From NCBI GenBank assembly GCA_964586835.1, contig CAZPIC010000030.1, positions 1-30,591 on the forward strand: DNA of 30,591 nt, written 5' to 3'. The translations under genes were made by a program, and so were the position numbers. Positions 15,771-24,085 of this stretch are shown here, piece by piece. Source of the stretch: CAZLYF01 sp964586835. Its GTDB lineage: Bacteria > Bacillota > Clostridia > Christensenellales > Aristaeellaceae. The notes under the pieces were generated by a model. That model was not told where the DNA came from. It ran no database searches and saw only the letters and a list, made by a program, of their open reading frames with translations. Each line of letters opens with the position of its first letter. The first letter of the stretch is position 1.

Positions 15771-17016
15771 GGCGACCGTAGTGATCATAGGCGGGGGCCC
15801 TGCCGGCATGTCGGCAGCCCTTTTTGCGTTGCGCGCAGGCGCACGCACGGTGATCCTTGAAAAGAACGAAAAACTTGGCAAAAAACTCTATATCACCGGA
15901 AAGGGCCGCTGTAACCTGAGCAACACCTGCGACCTCGAGGCCTTTTTGTCCTCTGTCCCACGAAACCCGCGCTTTTTGCACTCCGCGCTGGCCTTTCTGT
16001 CCCCCGAGGAACTCCGCAGCCTTTTAGACGGGATGGGCTGCCAGACAAAGGTTGAGCGGGGGGGCAGGGTGTTTCCTGTCTCTGACAAAGCCTCGGATGT
16101 GACGCGGGCTTTCACCCGTGCCCTGGCGGGTTGCGAGCTGCGCCTTCAAAGCACAGCAACCGGGATCTGTGTGGAAGACGGGGCTGTCCTTGGCGTTTTC
16201 ATGGAAGGGGGCGGCTTCCTGCCCGCGAACGCGGTCATTGTGTCCACCGGTGGTGCGGGCTATCCCCAGACGGGGTCCACCGGTGACGGTTACCGCTTTG
16301 CAGCGGAAACCGGCCACCGTGTATCCCCTCCCCTCGCGAGCCTGGTCCCGCTACTGGCCTCGGACCCCTGGATCCCGGCAGTGCAGGGCCTGTCCCTTAG
16401 AAATGTGGTCCTGACCGCCGCCTGTGATGGAAAACAGGTGTTTTCCAGGCTTGGAGAGCTGCTCTTCACCCACTTTGGCCTCTCCGGCCCGCTGGTCCTT
16501 GCCCTAAGCAGCCATATAGCGGGCATCGATCCGGAGCGTCTGTCGGTCCGCATCGACCTGAAGCCGGCCCTGTCCGCTGAGCGCCTTCAAGCGCGACTGA
16601 ACACCGCGCTCGCAGCTGGTGGTGCGAAGGCGCTGCGCTCCCTCCTGGCAGGCTTCATGCCCTTAAGCCTTGCCCTTGTGTTTGAACAGATCTGCGGCGT
16701 GGACAGCGCAAAGCGCTCAAGCCAGGTTACAGCCGGCGAGCGCGCGGCCCTCCTGAAACATATGAAGGGAATTCCCATTCGGGTCACGGGACCGAGGCCC
16801 CTTTCTGAGGCGGTTGTTACGCGGGGAGGGGTGGATGTTCGGCAGGTCGACCCGTCCACCATGGAGTCACGACGCATCAGCGGGCTTTATTTTGCGGGCG
16901 AGGTCCTGGACGTGGACGGCTATACGGGAGGCTACAACCTTCACATCGCCTTTGCCACGGGCGCGCTCGCGGGCAGCTGTGCCGCGCGAAAAGCTTTGAC
17001 GGAGGTATCCCCTTGA
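15754..17016 (+). CDS. BaiN/YhiN-family NAD(P)/FAD-dependent oxidoreductase
   Basis: A soluble flavoprotein of 420 residues in the HI0933/BaiN-like family (also named aminoacetone oxidase family). The FAD-binding loop is VVIIGGGPAGMSAALFALRAG (residues 9-29, with the G-x-G-x-x-G core), followed by the diagnostic GKKLYITGKGRCNLSNT. A second FAD segment is VIVSTGGAGYPQTGSTGDG, and the C-terminus closes with GLYFAGEVLDVDGYTGGYNL. BaiN reduces bile-acid intermediates in one gut clostridium, but most homologues have no proven substrate. The start overlaps the regulator stop by 17 bases, so the two are coupled. Confidence 0.88.
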   Translation: MPAKSKATVVIIGGGPAGMSAALFALRAGARTVILEKNEKLGKKLYITGKGRCNLSNTCDLEAFLSSVPRNPRFLHSALAFLSPEELRSLLDGMGCQTKVERGGRVFPVSDKASDVTRAFTRALAGCELRLQSTATGICVEDGAVLGVFMEGGGFLPANAVIVSTGGAGYPQTGSTGDGYRFAAETGHRVSPPLASLVPLLASDPWIPAVQGLSLRNVVLTAACDGKQVFSRLGELLFTHFGLSGPLVLALSSHIAGIDPERLSVRIDLKPALSAERLQARLNTALAAGGAKALRSLLAGFMPLSLALVFEQICGVDSAKRSSQVTAGERAALLKHMKGIPIRVTGPRPLSEAVVTRGGVDVRQVDPSTMESRRISGLYFAGEVLDVDGYTGGYNLHIAFATGALAGSCAARKALTEVSP

Positions 17017-17966
17017 CACAACCGGTATACGTTGTGATTGACCTTGAGTGGAACCAGCCGCTCTCCTTCAGCAACCCTGTGTACAGGCGCGTCGGGGACA
17101 GGCTGCTGTTTGAGCTGATCCAGCTCGGTGCTGTAAAGCTTGACCATCAGCGCCGCATGGTCGGCTCCTTTTCGCGGTTCATTGCCCCCGCCCACTACTT
17201 AAAGCTGCACCCACGCATCCGGCGCATCACAGGCATCAGCCGCGAAGACCTGGACGGCGCGCCTTCTTTCTGTCAGGTCATCGACGCCTTTGCACTCTGG
17301 TGTGGGCCGGGCTGTTCGCTTTTGACCTGGGGATCTGACGACCTGTCGGTCCTTAAGCAAAACCTGGATTTCTTCGCTTGTCCCTACGATATTCCACCCG
17401 CTTATGACCTGCAAAGGCTGTACGCGGCTCTGCAGGGGGACCTCAAGCGGCGCCGCGGGCTGAGCGCGGCCATGGAGGAATGCCACGTCCCCTACAGCGA
17501 AGAGCATCCCTTTCACAGCGCTGTGGATGACGCCTATAACACCGCCCTCGTGTTCCAGCGTTTCCCGGATGCCCAGGCGGTGTTCCAGCATCCCCAGACC
17601 CCGCGCCCCTTGGGAGGCGTTAAAAACGGCAGGCGTGAGCGGACGGAGGAAAGCGCCGTTGCCAGTGAGGCCGCCTACTTCTTAAGCCGATCCGCCAGGA
17701 AGCCCCCCTGTCCCGTCTGCGGCAAAGCCGCCAGTACCTGGGGCGCCTACCTTCCGGGAAGGCGAAGCGCCTTCGCCGGAATTGCTGTCTGCCCGGAGCA
17801 CGGGCTGATCCTGATAGAGCTTGACTTCCTGCCAGGCAACGGAGAAGCTCTGTCTGCCAAGCGTCGCCTGAGGCTGGCAGACGAGCAGCACCCTGCCTAT
17901 GTGCGTACCAAGAAGATCCAATGGACCCGGAAGGCCGCTGAATACGAAGGGAGGGGGAACCCGTGA
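17013..17966 (+). CDS. DEDDh 3'-5' exonuclease with C-terminal zinc-ribbon-like extension
   Basis: An RNase T/DNA polymerase III epsilon-like exonuclease of the ERI-1/KapD type, 317 residues. Catalytic residues are D10 and E12 in VVIDLEWNQ, D109 or D110 in TWGSDDLSVL, and H168 with D172/D173 in HSAVDDAYNT, so the DEDDh set is complete. After about residue 190 comes an extension with C233-x2-C236 (CPVCGK) and C260-x2-H263 (CPEHG), a likely zinc site. TTG 17013 is the start: GGAGG lies seven bases upstream and it overlaps the previous stop as TTGA. It is overlapped in turn by the kinase gene (GTGA). The substrate is unknown. Confidence 0.87.
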   Translation: MTQPVYVVIDLEWNQPLSFSNPVYRRVGDRLLFELIQLGAVKLDHQRRMVGSFSRFIAPAHYLKLHPRIRRITGISREDLDGAPSFCQVIDAFALWCGPGCSLLTWGSDDLSVLKQNLDFFACPYDIPPAYDLQRLYAALQGDLKRRRGLSAAMEECHVPYSEEHPFHSAVDDAYNTALVFQRFPDAQAVFQHPQTPRPLGGVKNGRRERTEESAVASEAAYFLSRSARKPPCPVCGKAASTWGAYLPGRRSAFAGIAVCPEHGLILIELDFLPGNGEALSAKRRLRLADEQHPAYVRTKKIQWTRKAAEYEGRGNP

Positions 17967-19624
17967 TCATTCATCTGAACGGAAAGCGTGGAGAATATAA
18001 GAATCCAACCCCTGTCAGGGAGCTCATCAGCGCCCTGGCACCGGAACAGCTGGAGCAGGCGCTCGGCTGCTCCTCTGGGGGGCATGTCCTGGAGCTCAAC
18101 GATATCCTGGACAGGGATGCGGAGCTGAACCTGATCACCTATGCGGACGAAGAGGGAAGGCGTATCTATGAGCGCTCCCTGCGCTTTGTCCTGCTGATGG
18201 CCGTAGAGCGCCGGCATCCAGACGCGACGGTACGCATCGAGCACTCCATCGGCCAGGGTGTCTACCTGGAGTTTGTGGGAAAGCGGATGACGCACTTTGA
18301 CGTGATCGAACTGGAAGCTGAGATGCGCGATATTGTCCGGCAGAACCTTCCCTTTGTCCGACAGACCTGGACCCGGGAAAAGGCTATCGCCTACTTCAAG
18401 GGGAAGGGTCAGCACGACACAGCCAGGTTGCTCCACTATCGGCCCTATGATTTTTTTAACATCTATGAATGCGGCGGTATGGTAGAATACTTCTACGGGG
18501 CCATGCTCCCTTCCACAGGATATACCCCCGTGTTCGCCCTGCGCCAGCGTTCTCCCGGCTTCATCACCCTGCTGCCCACCACAGCAGACCCGCGTCAGCC
18601 TGCAAAATACCTGAGCATCCCCAAGCACATGGCAGCCTTTGCCCAGTCCAACTACTGGTGCAGGGTGCTGGACTGCGTCAACGCCGCGGACCTGAACGAC
18701 CTCATCGCGGGCGGTGGCCTGCGTGACTTCATCCGCGTCAACGAAGCCTTCCATGACAAGTCCCTCGCGGAGATCGCCCAGGATGTCATCAACATGGATG
18801 CCCGCATCATCTTCATCTCGGGCCCTTCCAGCAGTGGCAAGACCACCTTTGCCAACCGCCTGTCTATCCATATGCGCGTCAATGGCTGTCGGCCAGCCAT
18901 CATTTCCCTGGACGACTTTTACCTCAACCGCGAGGACCTGCCTATCGGAGTGGACGGATTACCGGACCTGGAAGCGCCGGAAGCGCTGGACATCCCGCTG
19001 TTCAGGCAGCGTGTCAAAAGCCTGCTTGCCGGGCGGGAAACCCTGCTGCCCAGCTTCGACTTCACCACCCAGTGCCGCAGCGCAAAGTGGCAAAAATTGA
19101 AGATCAGCCACAAGCAGCCCCTGATCATCGAGGGCATCCACAGCCTCAATCCCTCGCTGCATGAGGGCTTTACCCGCTCCTACATCTGCAGGATCTATGT
19201 GAGCGAACTGACCATCCTGAACCTGGACAACCACAACCGCATCCGTACCACGGATGCGCGCCTGCTCCGGCGGATCGTCCGGGATTTCCACTTCCGCAAC
19301 ACCTCTCCCTTAAAGACCTTAGAGATGTGGGACAGCGTTCGTCGGGGCGAGGAGAAGTGGATCTTTCCCTTCCAGGAGCACGCCGACATCGTGTTCAACT
19401 CCGCGCTCCACTATGAGCTGCCGGTGCTGAAAAGCATCTCTTTTGACATCCTGCGCCGGGTGCCCGAAAACAACCCTCACTATATCAAATGCAACCGTAT
19501 CCTAAAGATCCTGAATTACCTTCTACCCGCACCTTCCGATGTCTTCAACGAGATTCCGCCACTGTCCATCTTAAGGGAGTTCATTGGGGGCAACACGCTG
19601 TATACGCACCCTTCAGGCGACTGA
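17963..19624 (+). CDS. TGS-domain nucleoside (uridine) kinase
   Basis: A 553-residue fusion: an N-terminal TGS domain (about 1-62, MIIHLNGKRGEY), a threonyl-tRNA synthetase SAD-like domain (about 65-210) and a C-terminal uridine kinase/phosphoribulokinase domain (about 275-500). The P-loop is GPSSSGKT at 287-294, followed by ISLDDFYLNR, and QPLIIEGIHSLNP carries the Walker B-like acid. The zinc histidines of the tRNA editing domain are not conserved (RSLRFVLLMAVE where ThrRS has H-x3-H), so it should not edit tRNA. Such fusions occur in Clostridia and Thermotogae and some phosphorylate nucleosides. GTG start with GGGAGGGGG upstream. It ends six bases from the convergent mgtC. Confidence 0.9.
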   Translation: MIIHLNGKRGEYKNPTPVRELISALAPEQLEQALGCSSGGHVLELNDILDRDAELNLITYADEEGRRIYERSLRFVLLMAVERRHPDATVRIEHSIGQGVYLEFVGKRMTHFDVIELEAEMRDIVRQNLPFVRQTWTREKAIAYFKGKGQHDTARLLHYRPYDFFNIYECGGMVEYFYGAMLPSTGYTPVFALRQRSPGFITLLPTTADPRQPAKYLSIPKHMAAFAQSNYWCRVLDCVNAADLNDLIAGGGLRDFIRVNEAFHDKSLAEIAQDVINMDARIIFISGPSSSGKTTFANRLSIHMRVNGCRPAIISLDDFYLNREDLPIGVDGLPDLEAPEALDIPLFRQRVKSLLAGRETLLPSFDFTTQCRSAKWQKLKISHKQPLIIEGIHSLNPSLHEGFTRSYICRIYVSELTILNLDNHNRIRTTDARLLRRIVRDFHFRNTSPLKTLEMWDSVRRGEEKWIFPFQEHADIVFNSALHYELPVLKSISFDILRRVPENNPHYIKCNRILKILNYLLPAPSDVFNEIPPLSILREFIGGNTLYTHPSGD

Positions 19625-19629
19625 AGGTC

Positions 19630-20355
19630 TTAGGTGTTCCTCGTCCTGACCATCTGGATGTTCTCGTACTCAGACAGCTTGTTGACAACGTCGCTGTAGT
19701 GCAGCTTTGATGGCAGATGGAGCGTGTAGAGGTTTGTGTAGATATTGGCCTCCGCGGCCTTGGCATCCCTGATCGTCTTGACATGGAAGTCAATGTCCAG
19801 CACAAGGATGTTGTTGGTCTGGAAGTAGGAATTGATAAAAGACAGCGTCTCCGTCCGGTTAAAAAAGCTGATCTCCACGTGCTTCATGGTGTTCACCCGA
19901 ATGATCTTCTGCAGCAGGTGCAGCACCACCATAACGACCACGCCCAGCAGGGCGGCCAGCCAGTAAAAGCCAAAGCCGGCCATCAGACCCAGGCAGGCAA
20001 TGCACCACAGGCTGGCGGCAGTGGTCAGTCCGGTCACTTTCTGCTGGGAGAAGATGATTGTCCCCGCCCCCAGAAAGCCGATGCTGCTGAGGACATGGGC
20101 GGAGAGCCGTGTCAGCGTGAAACCGATAGCGCCATCAGCAGGCAGCCCCAGCGCCGGCTTCCATAAAAGGGTTTCCAGCAGGGCCACAGTGGTTGCCCCC
20201 AGGCACACGAGCACGTGCGTGCGCAGGCCCGCGGGCCGATTCTTGTGCTCCCGTTCCGCACCGATGATACTGCCAATCACCACGGCCATAGCAATGCGGA
20301 TGAGGAGGTCCGTTCCGGTCAGGTCCCTGAATGTGGTCAATGCTGATAGATCCAT
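19630..20355 (-). CDS. MgtC/SapB-family membrane protein
   Basis: A 241-residue inner-membrane protein. Its N-terminal half has four to five membrane segments with the family motifs IGSIIGAEREHKNRPAGLRTH (AER..K..PAGLRTH core) and GFLGAGTIIF ... VTGLTTAASLWCIACLGL. The C-terminal ~90 residues form a soluble ACT-like domain (MKHVEISFFNRTETLSFINS). MgtC proteins aid growth at low magnesium or inhibit the ATP synthase in pathogens; the function here is unknown. A weak SD (AGAGGG) lies about ten bases before the ATG, and an extended -10 box TGGTAAACT is seen at 20380-20388. Confidence 0.9.
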   Translation of the reverse strand: MDLSALTTFRDLTGTDLLIRIAMAVVIGSIIGAEREHKNRPAGLRTHVLVCLGATTVALLETLLWKPALGLPADGAIGFTLTRLSAHVLSSIGFLGAGTIIFSQQKVTGLTTAASLWCIACLGLMAGFGFYWLAALLGVVVMVVLHLLQKIIRVNTMKHVEISFFNRTETLSFINSYFQTNNILVLDIDFHVKTIRDAKAAEANIYTNLYTLHLPSKLHYSDVVNKLSEYENIQMVRTRNT

Positions 20356-20526
20356 CGCCGCGCACCCTCTTTTTTTTCCAGTTTACCACAGATGCAAGCG
20401 CGGCGCTACCTGTTTTCTGGCCCTACTCCCCCGGTGACGTACCAACACCCAGTTCGTGGTACAGCCCAGGGCACGTGAACTGCCAGAGCGCACAGGGTCT
20501 TCCAAAGCAGCGGCTGCCCGGCGGTG

Positions 20527-21711
20527 TCAGTCCCTGAGGTAGATATCCCGCGTATAGACCCTGTCCTTCACGTCTTCCAGCTCCTCTTCATAGCGGTTGG
20601 TGATGATGATGTCGCTTTCGCGCTTAAACTCCTGCAGGTCGCGCACAACCCGGCTGTGAAAGAAGCTTTCCTCCTTCATGGCCGGCTCATAGACGATAAC
20701 CTCGATGCCCTTGGCCTTCACGCGCTTCATGATCCCCTGTATGGAGCTGTGGCGGAAATTGTCGCTTCCTGTCTTCATGGCCAGGCGGTACACGCCCACG
20801 ATACGCGGTTTCTTCTGGATGATCTGGTCGGCGATGAAGTCCTTCCGGGTGCGGTTTGCGTCCACGATCGCAGAGATGATGTTGTTGGGCACGTCCTTAT
20901 AGTTGGCCCTCAGCTGTTTGGTATCCTTAGGCAGACAGTACCCGCCATAGCCAAAGGAAGGGTTGTTGTAGTGAGCGCCTATTCGCGGGTCCAGGCAGAC
21001 GCCCTCGATGATCTCCTTGGAGTTCAGCCCCCTCGCTTCCGCGTAGGTGTCCAGCTCGTTAAAGAAGGCGACCCGGAGCGCCAGGTAGGTATTGGCGAAT
21101 AGCTTCACAGCTTCGGCTTCCGTGGGTTCCAGCAGGAGGACGGGCACATCCTCCCGGAGGGCACCCTCTGCGAGCAGTCCCGCGAAGGCCTTTCCCGCCT
21201 CCCTGTCCCGCGTGTTCTCAGACGACGCGCCAACGATAATGCGCGAGGGGTAGAGGTTATCGCGCAGCGCCTGTCCTTCGCGCAGAAACTCCGGTGAAAA
21301 GATGATGCGGGCGCCATGGTATCTCTCCCTGAGCGACAGGGTGTAGCCTACGGGCACGGTGGACTTGATCACCATCACCGCGTCAGGGTAGTGCTGAAGG
21401 ACTGCTTCTACCACTGCTTCCACGGAAGAGGTGTCAAAGAAATTTTTGTCCGGATCGTAGTCCGTGGGGGTAGCGATGACGACGAAGTCCGCCCCCGCAT
21501 AAGCTTCTCCGGGGTCCGTGGTTGCCCTCAGCTGCAGCCTGCCTGAAGACAGGGCTTCCTCGATATCCGGGTCGATGATCGGCGATTCTCCGCGGTTAAC
21601 AAGGTCCACCTTATCCTGAACGATATCCAACAGGGTCACCGAATGGCGCGCTGCCAGCAACACGGCATTGGCCAAGCCCACGTACCCGGCTCCTGAAACT
21701 GCGATCTTCAT
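20527..21711 (-). CDS. ugd: UDP-glucose 6-dehydrogenase-like nucleotide-sugar dehydrogenase
   Basis: An NAD-dependent enzyme that oxidises UDP-glucose to UDP-glucuronate, a precursor for acidic polysaccharides; 394 residues, typical of the short UGD type. NAD loop GAGYVGLANAV at residues 7-17, STVPVGYT, FSPEFLREG, the family helix KLFANTYLALRVAFFNELD, and the catalytic Cys259 in FGYGGYCLPKDTKQL. The C-terminal domain has VYRLAMKTGSDNFRHSSIQG. Start at 21711 follows GAAGGAGGAG. A frame open further upstream runs into the palindrome array and is not part of the gene. It sits next to the epimerase that would use its product. Confidence 0.93.
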   Translation of the reverse strand: MKIAVSGAGYVGLANAVLLAARHSVTLLDIVQDKVDLVNRGESPIIDPDIEEALSSGRLQLRATTDPGEAYAGADFVVIATPTDYDPDKNFFDTSSVEAVVEAVLQHYPDAVMVIKSTVPVGYTLSLRERYHGARIIFSPEFLREGQALRDNLYPSRIIVGASSENTRDREAGKAFAGLLAEGALREDVPVLLLEPTEAEAVKLFANTYLALRVAFFNELDTYAEARGLNSKEIIEGVCLDPRIGAHYNNPSFGYGGYCLPKDTKQLRANYKDVPNNIISAIVDANRTRKDFIADQIIQKKPRIVGVYRLAMKTGSDNFRHSSIQGIMKRVKAKGIEVIVYEPAMKEESFFHSRVVRDLQEFKRESDIIITNRYEEELEDVKDRVYTRDIYLRD

Positions 21712-21789
21712 GGTCTCCTCCTTCTTCCCCAGCGCGATGCGTCGTACAAAGCCAACATGATCTACCCCGCTGCCCCGCGTCCTCTTCCT

Positions 21790-22115
21790 GCAGTGCGCAG
21801 CACTGCTCTTCACGGCAGCGTAGCTGCCTCTTCACACAGTGCGCAGCACTGTTCTTCACGGCGGCGTAGCCGCCTCTTCACGCAGTGCACTGCACTGCTT
21901 CTCCCCGCAACCACCACTTTTTTACGCAGCACAGAGTGCTGCTTTTCACAACTTTTTCACGGCGGCGCAGCCGCCTCTTCACGCAGTACACTGCACTGCT
22001 TCTCCCCGCAACCACCACATTTTTACGCAGCACAGAGTGCTGCTTTTCACAACCTTTTCACGGCGGCGCAGCCGCCTTTTCACGCGCAAGCGCAGCGCCC
22101 TCGCTGCGCTTGCGC
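21790..22115. repeat. Array of eleven short palindromes with TTCAC spacers
   Basis: Between and partly inside the two sugar-nucleotide genes lie eleven inverted repeats: GCAGTGC-gca-GCACTGC (21790-21806), GGCAGC-gta-GCTGCC (21814-21828), CAGTGC-gca-GCACTG (21837-21851), GGCGGC-gta-GCCGCC (21860-21874), GCAGTGC-act-GCACTGC (21882-21898), GCAGCAC-aga-GTGCTGC (21926-21942), GGCGGC-gca-GCCGCC (21961-21975), an imperfect GCAGTAC/GCACTGC (21983-21999), GCAGCAC again (22027-22043), GGCGGC again (22062-22076) and a 14-bp perfect stem with CCCT loop (22084-22115). Nearly every one is preceded on the plus strand by TTCAC or TTTAC (GTGAA on the coding strand). Loops are three bases. This is REP-like, not CRISPR, since the inter-palindrome sequence is itself repeated. 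Confidence 0.9.
21860..22061. repeat. Two tandem 101-bp direct repeats within the palindrome array
   Basis: Units 21860-21960 and 21961-22061 are near-identical and exactly 101 bases each; a third begins with the palindrome at 22062. Each unit holds three palindromes (GGCGGC, GCAGTRC and GCAGCAC types) and the linker CCCCGCAACCACCAC followed by a T run. Differences seen: GTA to GCA in the first loop, GCAGTGC to GCAGTAC, CACTTTTTT to CACATTTTT, and one C/T in the ACAACYTTTTCAC linker. Confidence 0.9.
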
Positions 22116-23122
22116 TCCTCATACTCCCTGTACCATCTGACAAACGCGGCTAGCCCCACTTCGATGGGGGTAGAGGGCTTGAAACCGAAGTCGCGTTCCA
22201 GGGCAGAGATGTCTGCGCATGTCTGGTAGACGTCCCCGGGCTGCATGGGCAGGTATCGCTTTTCAGCAGGCCTGTCGATGAGCCCCTCCGCCATCAGGCA
22301 GCTTTCCAGCACTTCCACAAAGCGCCTCAGGTCCTCGGGATGATTGTTGCCAATGTTGTATACACGGGCGGGGTCCGGGTCTCCGGGGGGACAGCCTAAC
22401 ACGCTGGCAACACCCTGCACGATATCGTCAATATAGGTAAAATCCCGCTTCATGTCCCCATGATTGTAAAGGCTGATGGCCTCGCGCCGCAGCATCTTCT
22501 GTGCAAAGGAAAAATAGGCCATGTCCGGACGCCCGTATGGCCCATACACTGTAAAGAAGCGCAGCCCTGTCGAGGGGATGCCATACAGGTGGGCGTAGGT
22601 CCTGGCCATCAGCTCGTTGCAGATTTTCGTCGCGGCGTAGAGGGACACAGGCCTGCTGACGTCGTCTGCCGTGGAAAAGGGGGTCTTTTCCTGGTTGCCA
22701 TACACAGAGGAGCTTGAGGCATACACCAAGTGTTCCACCGGGTGCCGCCTGCAAGCCTCCAGCATATTGAAAAACCCCGTCACATTGCTATCGATGTATG
22801 CCCGCGGATGGTCGATGGAGTAGCGCACCCCCGCCTGCGCGGCCAGGTGGACGACAGTCCGTGGCCTGATCCGTTCAAAGAGGCCTGTGAGCCCGTCCAT
22901 ATCGCACAGGTCGCCCCTAACAAACTCAAAGCCCTTCATCCCCTCCAGGATAGCGCGACGGTCTTGCTTCAGCTCTGGGTCATAGTAGTTGTTCAGGTTG
23001 TCCAGCCCAACCAGCGCTATCCCCTGCCCAAGCAGGTGCCTCGAGAGGTGGAAACCAATAAAGCCCGCGGCTCCCGTGACTAGGATGGCTCGCGCCTCCT
23101 TTGGCGTACTATCGGCACACAT
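22058..23122 (-). CDS. UDP-glucuronate 4-epimerase-like NAD-dependent epimerase
   Basis: An extended short-chain dehydrogenase that probably turns UDP-glucuronate into UDP-galacturonate; 354 residues. The NAD loop is GAAGFIG (17-23), then GLDNLNNYYDPELKQDR, typical of GAE/LpsL enzymes, VHLAAQAGVRYSIDHP, SSSVYGN and the catalytic Y-x3-K in SLYAATKICNELMA. FFTVYGPYGRPDMA and a C-terminal PMQPGDVYQTCADIS follow. ATG 23122 is chosen; a TTG 42 bases upstream lacks a ribosome site. The protein's normal end is about WYREYEERKR; the last ~16 residues (SEGAALAREKAAAPP) are encoded by the palindrome array, and the stop codon comes from a GTGAA linker. Confidence 0.88.
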   Translation of the reverse strand: MCADSTPKEARAILVTGAAGFIGFHLSRHLLGQGIALVGLDNLNNYYDPELKQDRRAILEGMKGFEFVRGDLCDMDGLTGLFERIRPRTVVHLAAQAGVRYSIDHPRAYIDSNVTGFFNMLEACRRHPVEHLVYASSSSVYGNQEKTPFSTADDVSRPVSLYAATKICNELMARTYAHLYGIPSTGLRFFTVYGPYGRPDMAYFSFAQKMLRREAISLYNHGDMKRDFTYIDDIVQGVASVLGCPPGDPDPARVYNIGNNHPEDLRRFVEVLESCLMAEGLIDRPAEKRYLPMQPGDVYQTCADISALERDFGFKPSTPIEVGLAAFVRWYREYEERKRSEGAALAREKAAAPP

Positions 23123-23270
23123 CGTTCTTGCCCTTTCTCTCGCATCCGGCACTGTTATCCTCAATTTTTCATGACTCTCATCGCCCCAAGCAGCGCTTCA
23201 TGACGCACACGGTTCTATGGGCCAGAGCCAGTCCCTATCCGCAGCAGCCCTATCCTGGAAGCTCTTGCAA

Positions 23271-23300
23271 ATTATACCTGATGCTTGGGGCTGATCACAA
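23271..23300 (-). promoter_or_regulatory. Promoter before the epimerase gene
   Basis: TTGTGA (23295-23300) and a perfect TATAAT (23271-23276) are 18 bases apart on the minus strand. Transcription from here would give a leader of roughly 140 bases. It would allow the epimerase and dehydrogenase to be expressed independently of the disrupted region upstream. Confidence 0.55.
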
Positions 23301-24085
23301 GCTGTCGCTCGCCTCGGGAGTCCTTCCGTGGCTGCCCGTCCCATAGCACCGAAAGCCCGTGCGTTACACTTTGCAGCGCTGCAGGTTCGAGGTAAATCTG
23401 AGGCGCATCTCACCTCTTCCACGCAGGGCTTCTCTCTCATTCTCACATAGATCAGTATGACGGACCATCTTATCCATGCCACCCGCGTCTGGATTGCGGG
23501 TGCGGGGCAGGATGCGGTTGGTATGGGGCAGTCGGATGCCCAGGCTGGCCACCAGAGCGTAGACCTGCTCCATCTCCTGCCAGTTGTCACAGACAGCCAT
23601 CGCCATTACTGATAGCGGGATGCCTGCCTCCTGCGCCCGCCTGATGCCTTCGAGCACGCGGGCTAGCCCGCTCTTTAAACAGCAGACTTTCTCGTAGGCT
23701 TCATCCGAAGCGCTGTAGAGTGTGGTCTTGATCTCCCAGGGCGGGTAGCGGTCAAAGAGGGCCATGACCTGGTCGTCCATCAGAGAACCGTTGGTTTGCA
23801 CCGTGATCAGGAGGCTCATGTGGGCGAGTGCGGTATAGATCTCCTCAAAGTCCGTCCTAAACAGGGGCTTGCCGCCGGTCAGCCCTGGATTCAGCATTCC
23901 CAATCTCTGGGTCCATTCCGCGATGTGTATCCACTCAGCTACCGTCATCTCCCCAACTTATTTTCTGGAATCCCTCCCTGGATAGGCGTATATAGCATCT
24001 GCAGCAGTGGAAGTTGCAACAGAGATGAGTTCCAACATGGCGCCAAAGGGTGTACTGGAATTGAATTTTCCTTTACTTAGTTTTC
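23300..24085 (-). pseudogene. Frameshifted radical SAM (SPASM-type) protein pseudogene
   Basis: The largest open piece (23364-23948, 194 codons) reads like the middle of a radical SAM/SPASM enzyme: EWIHIAEWTQRLGML, LTGGKPLFRTDFEEIYTALA (normally GGEPL), ITVQTNGSLM, WEIKTTLYSASDEAYEKVC. The missing iron-sulphur motif lies in the next frame just upstream: minus-strand 24018-23995 encodes CNFHCCRC, a C-x3-C-x2-C, within LWRHVGTHLC and CYIRLSREGFQKISWG. One base lost from a G run near 23950 separates the frames. A TAA follows RCKV at 23364, and a SPASM-like LSVLWDG fragment is seen in a further frame near 23340. The first SAM motif, the GGE change and the stop show it is dead. Its end points are approximate. 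Confidence 0.75.

Noticed and set aside
21790..22115. Possible CRISPR array
   Set aside because: Spacers are repeated or very short (7-27 bases), repeat units differ in sequence, and there are no cas genes nearby.
21757..22150. Plus-strand open frames of 100-130 codons rich in Ser, His, Arg
   Set aside because: They are created by the palindrome repeats, have no ribosome sites or domains, and oppose the operon.
23165..23265. Leader peptide in the epimerase upstream region
   Set aside because: A seven-codon frame exists but lacks a ribosome site, codon bias or attenuator structure.
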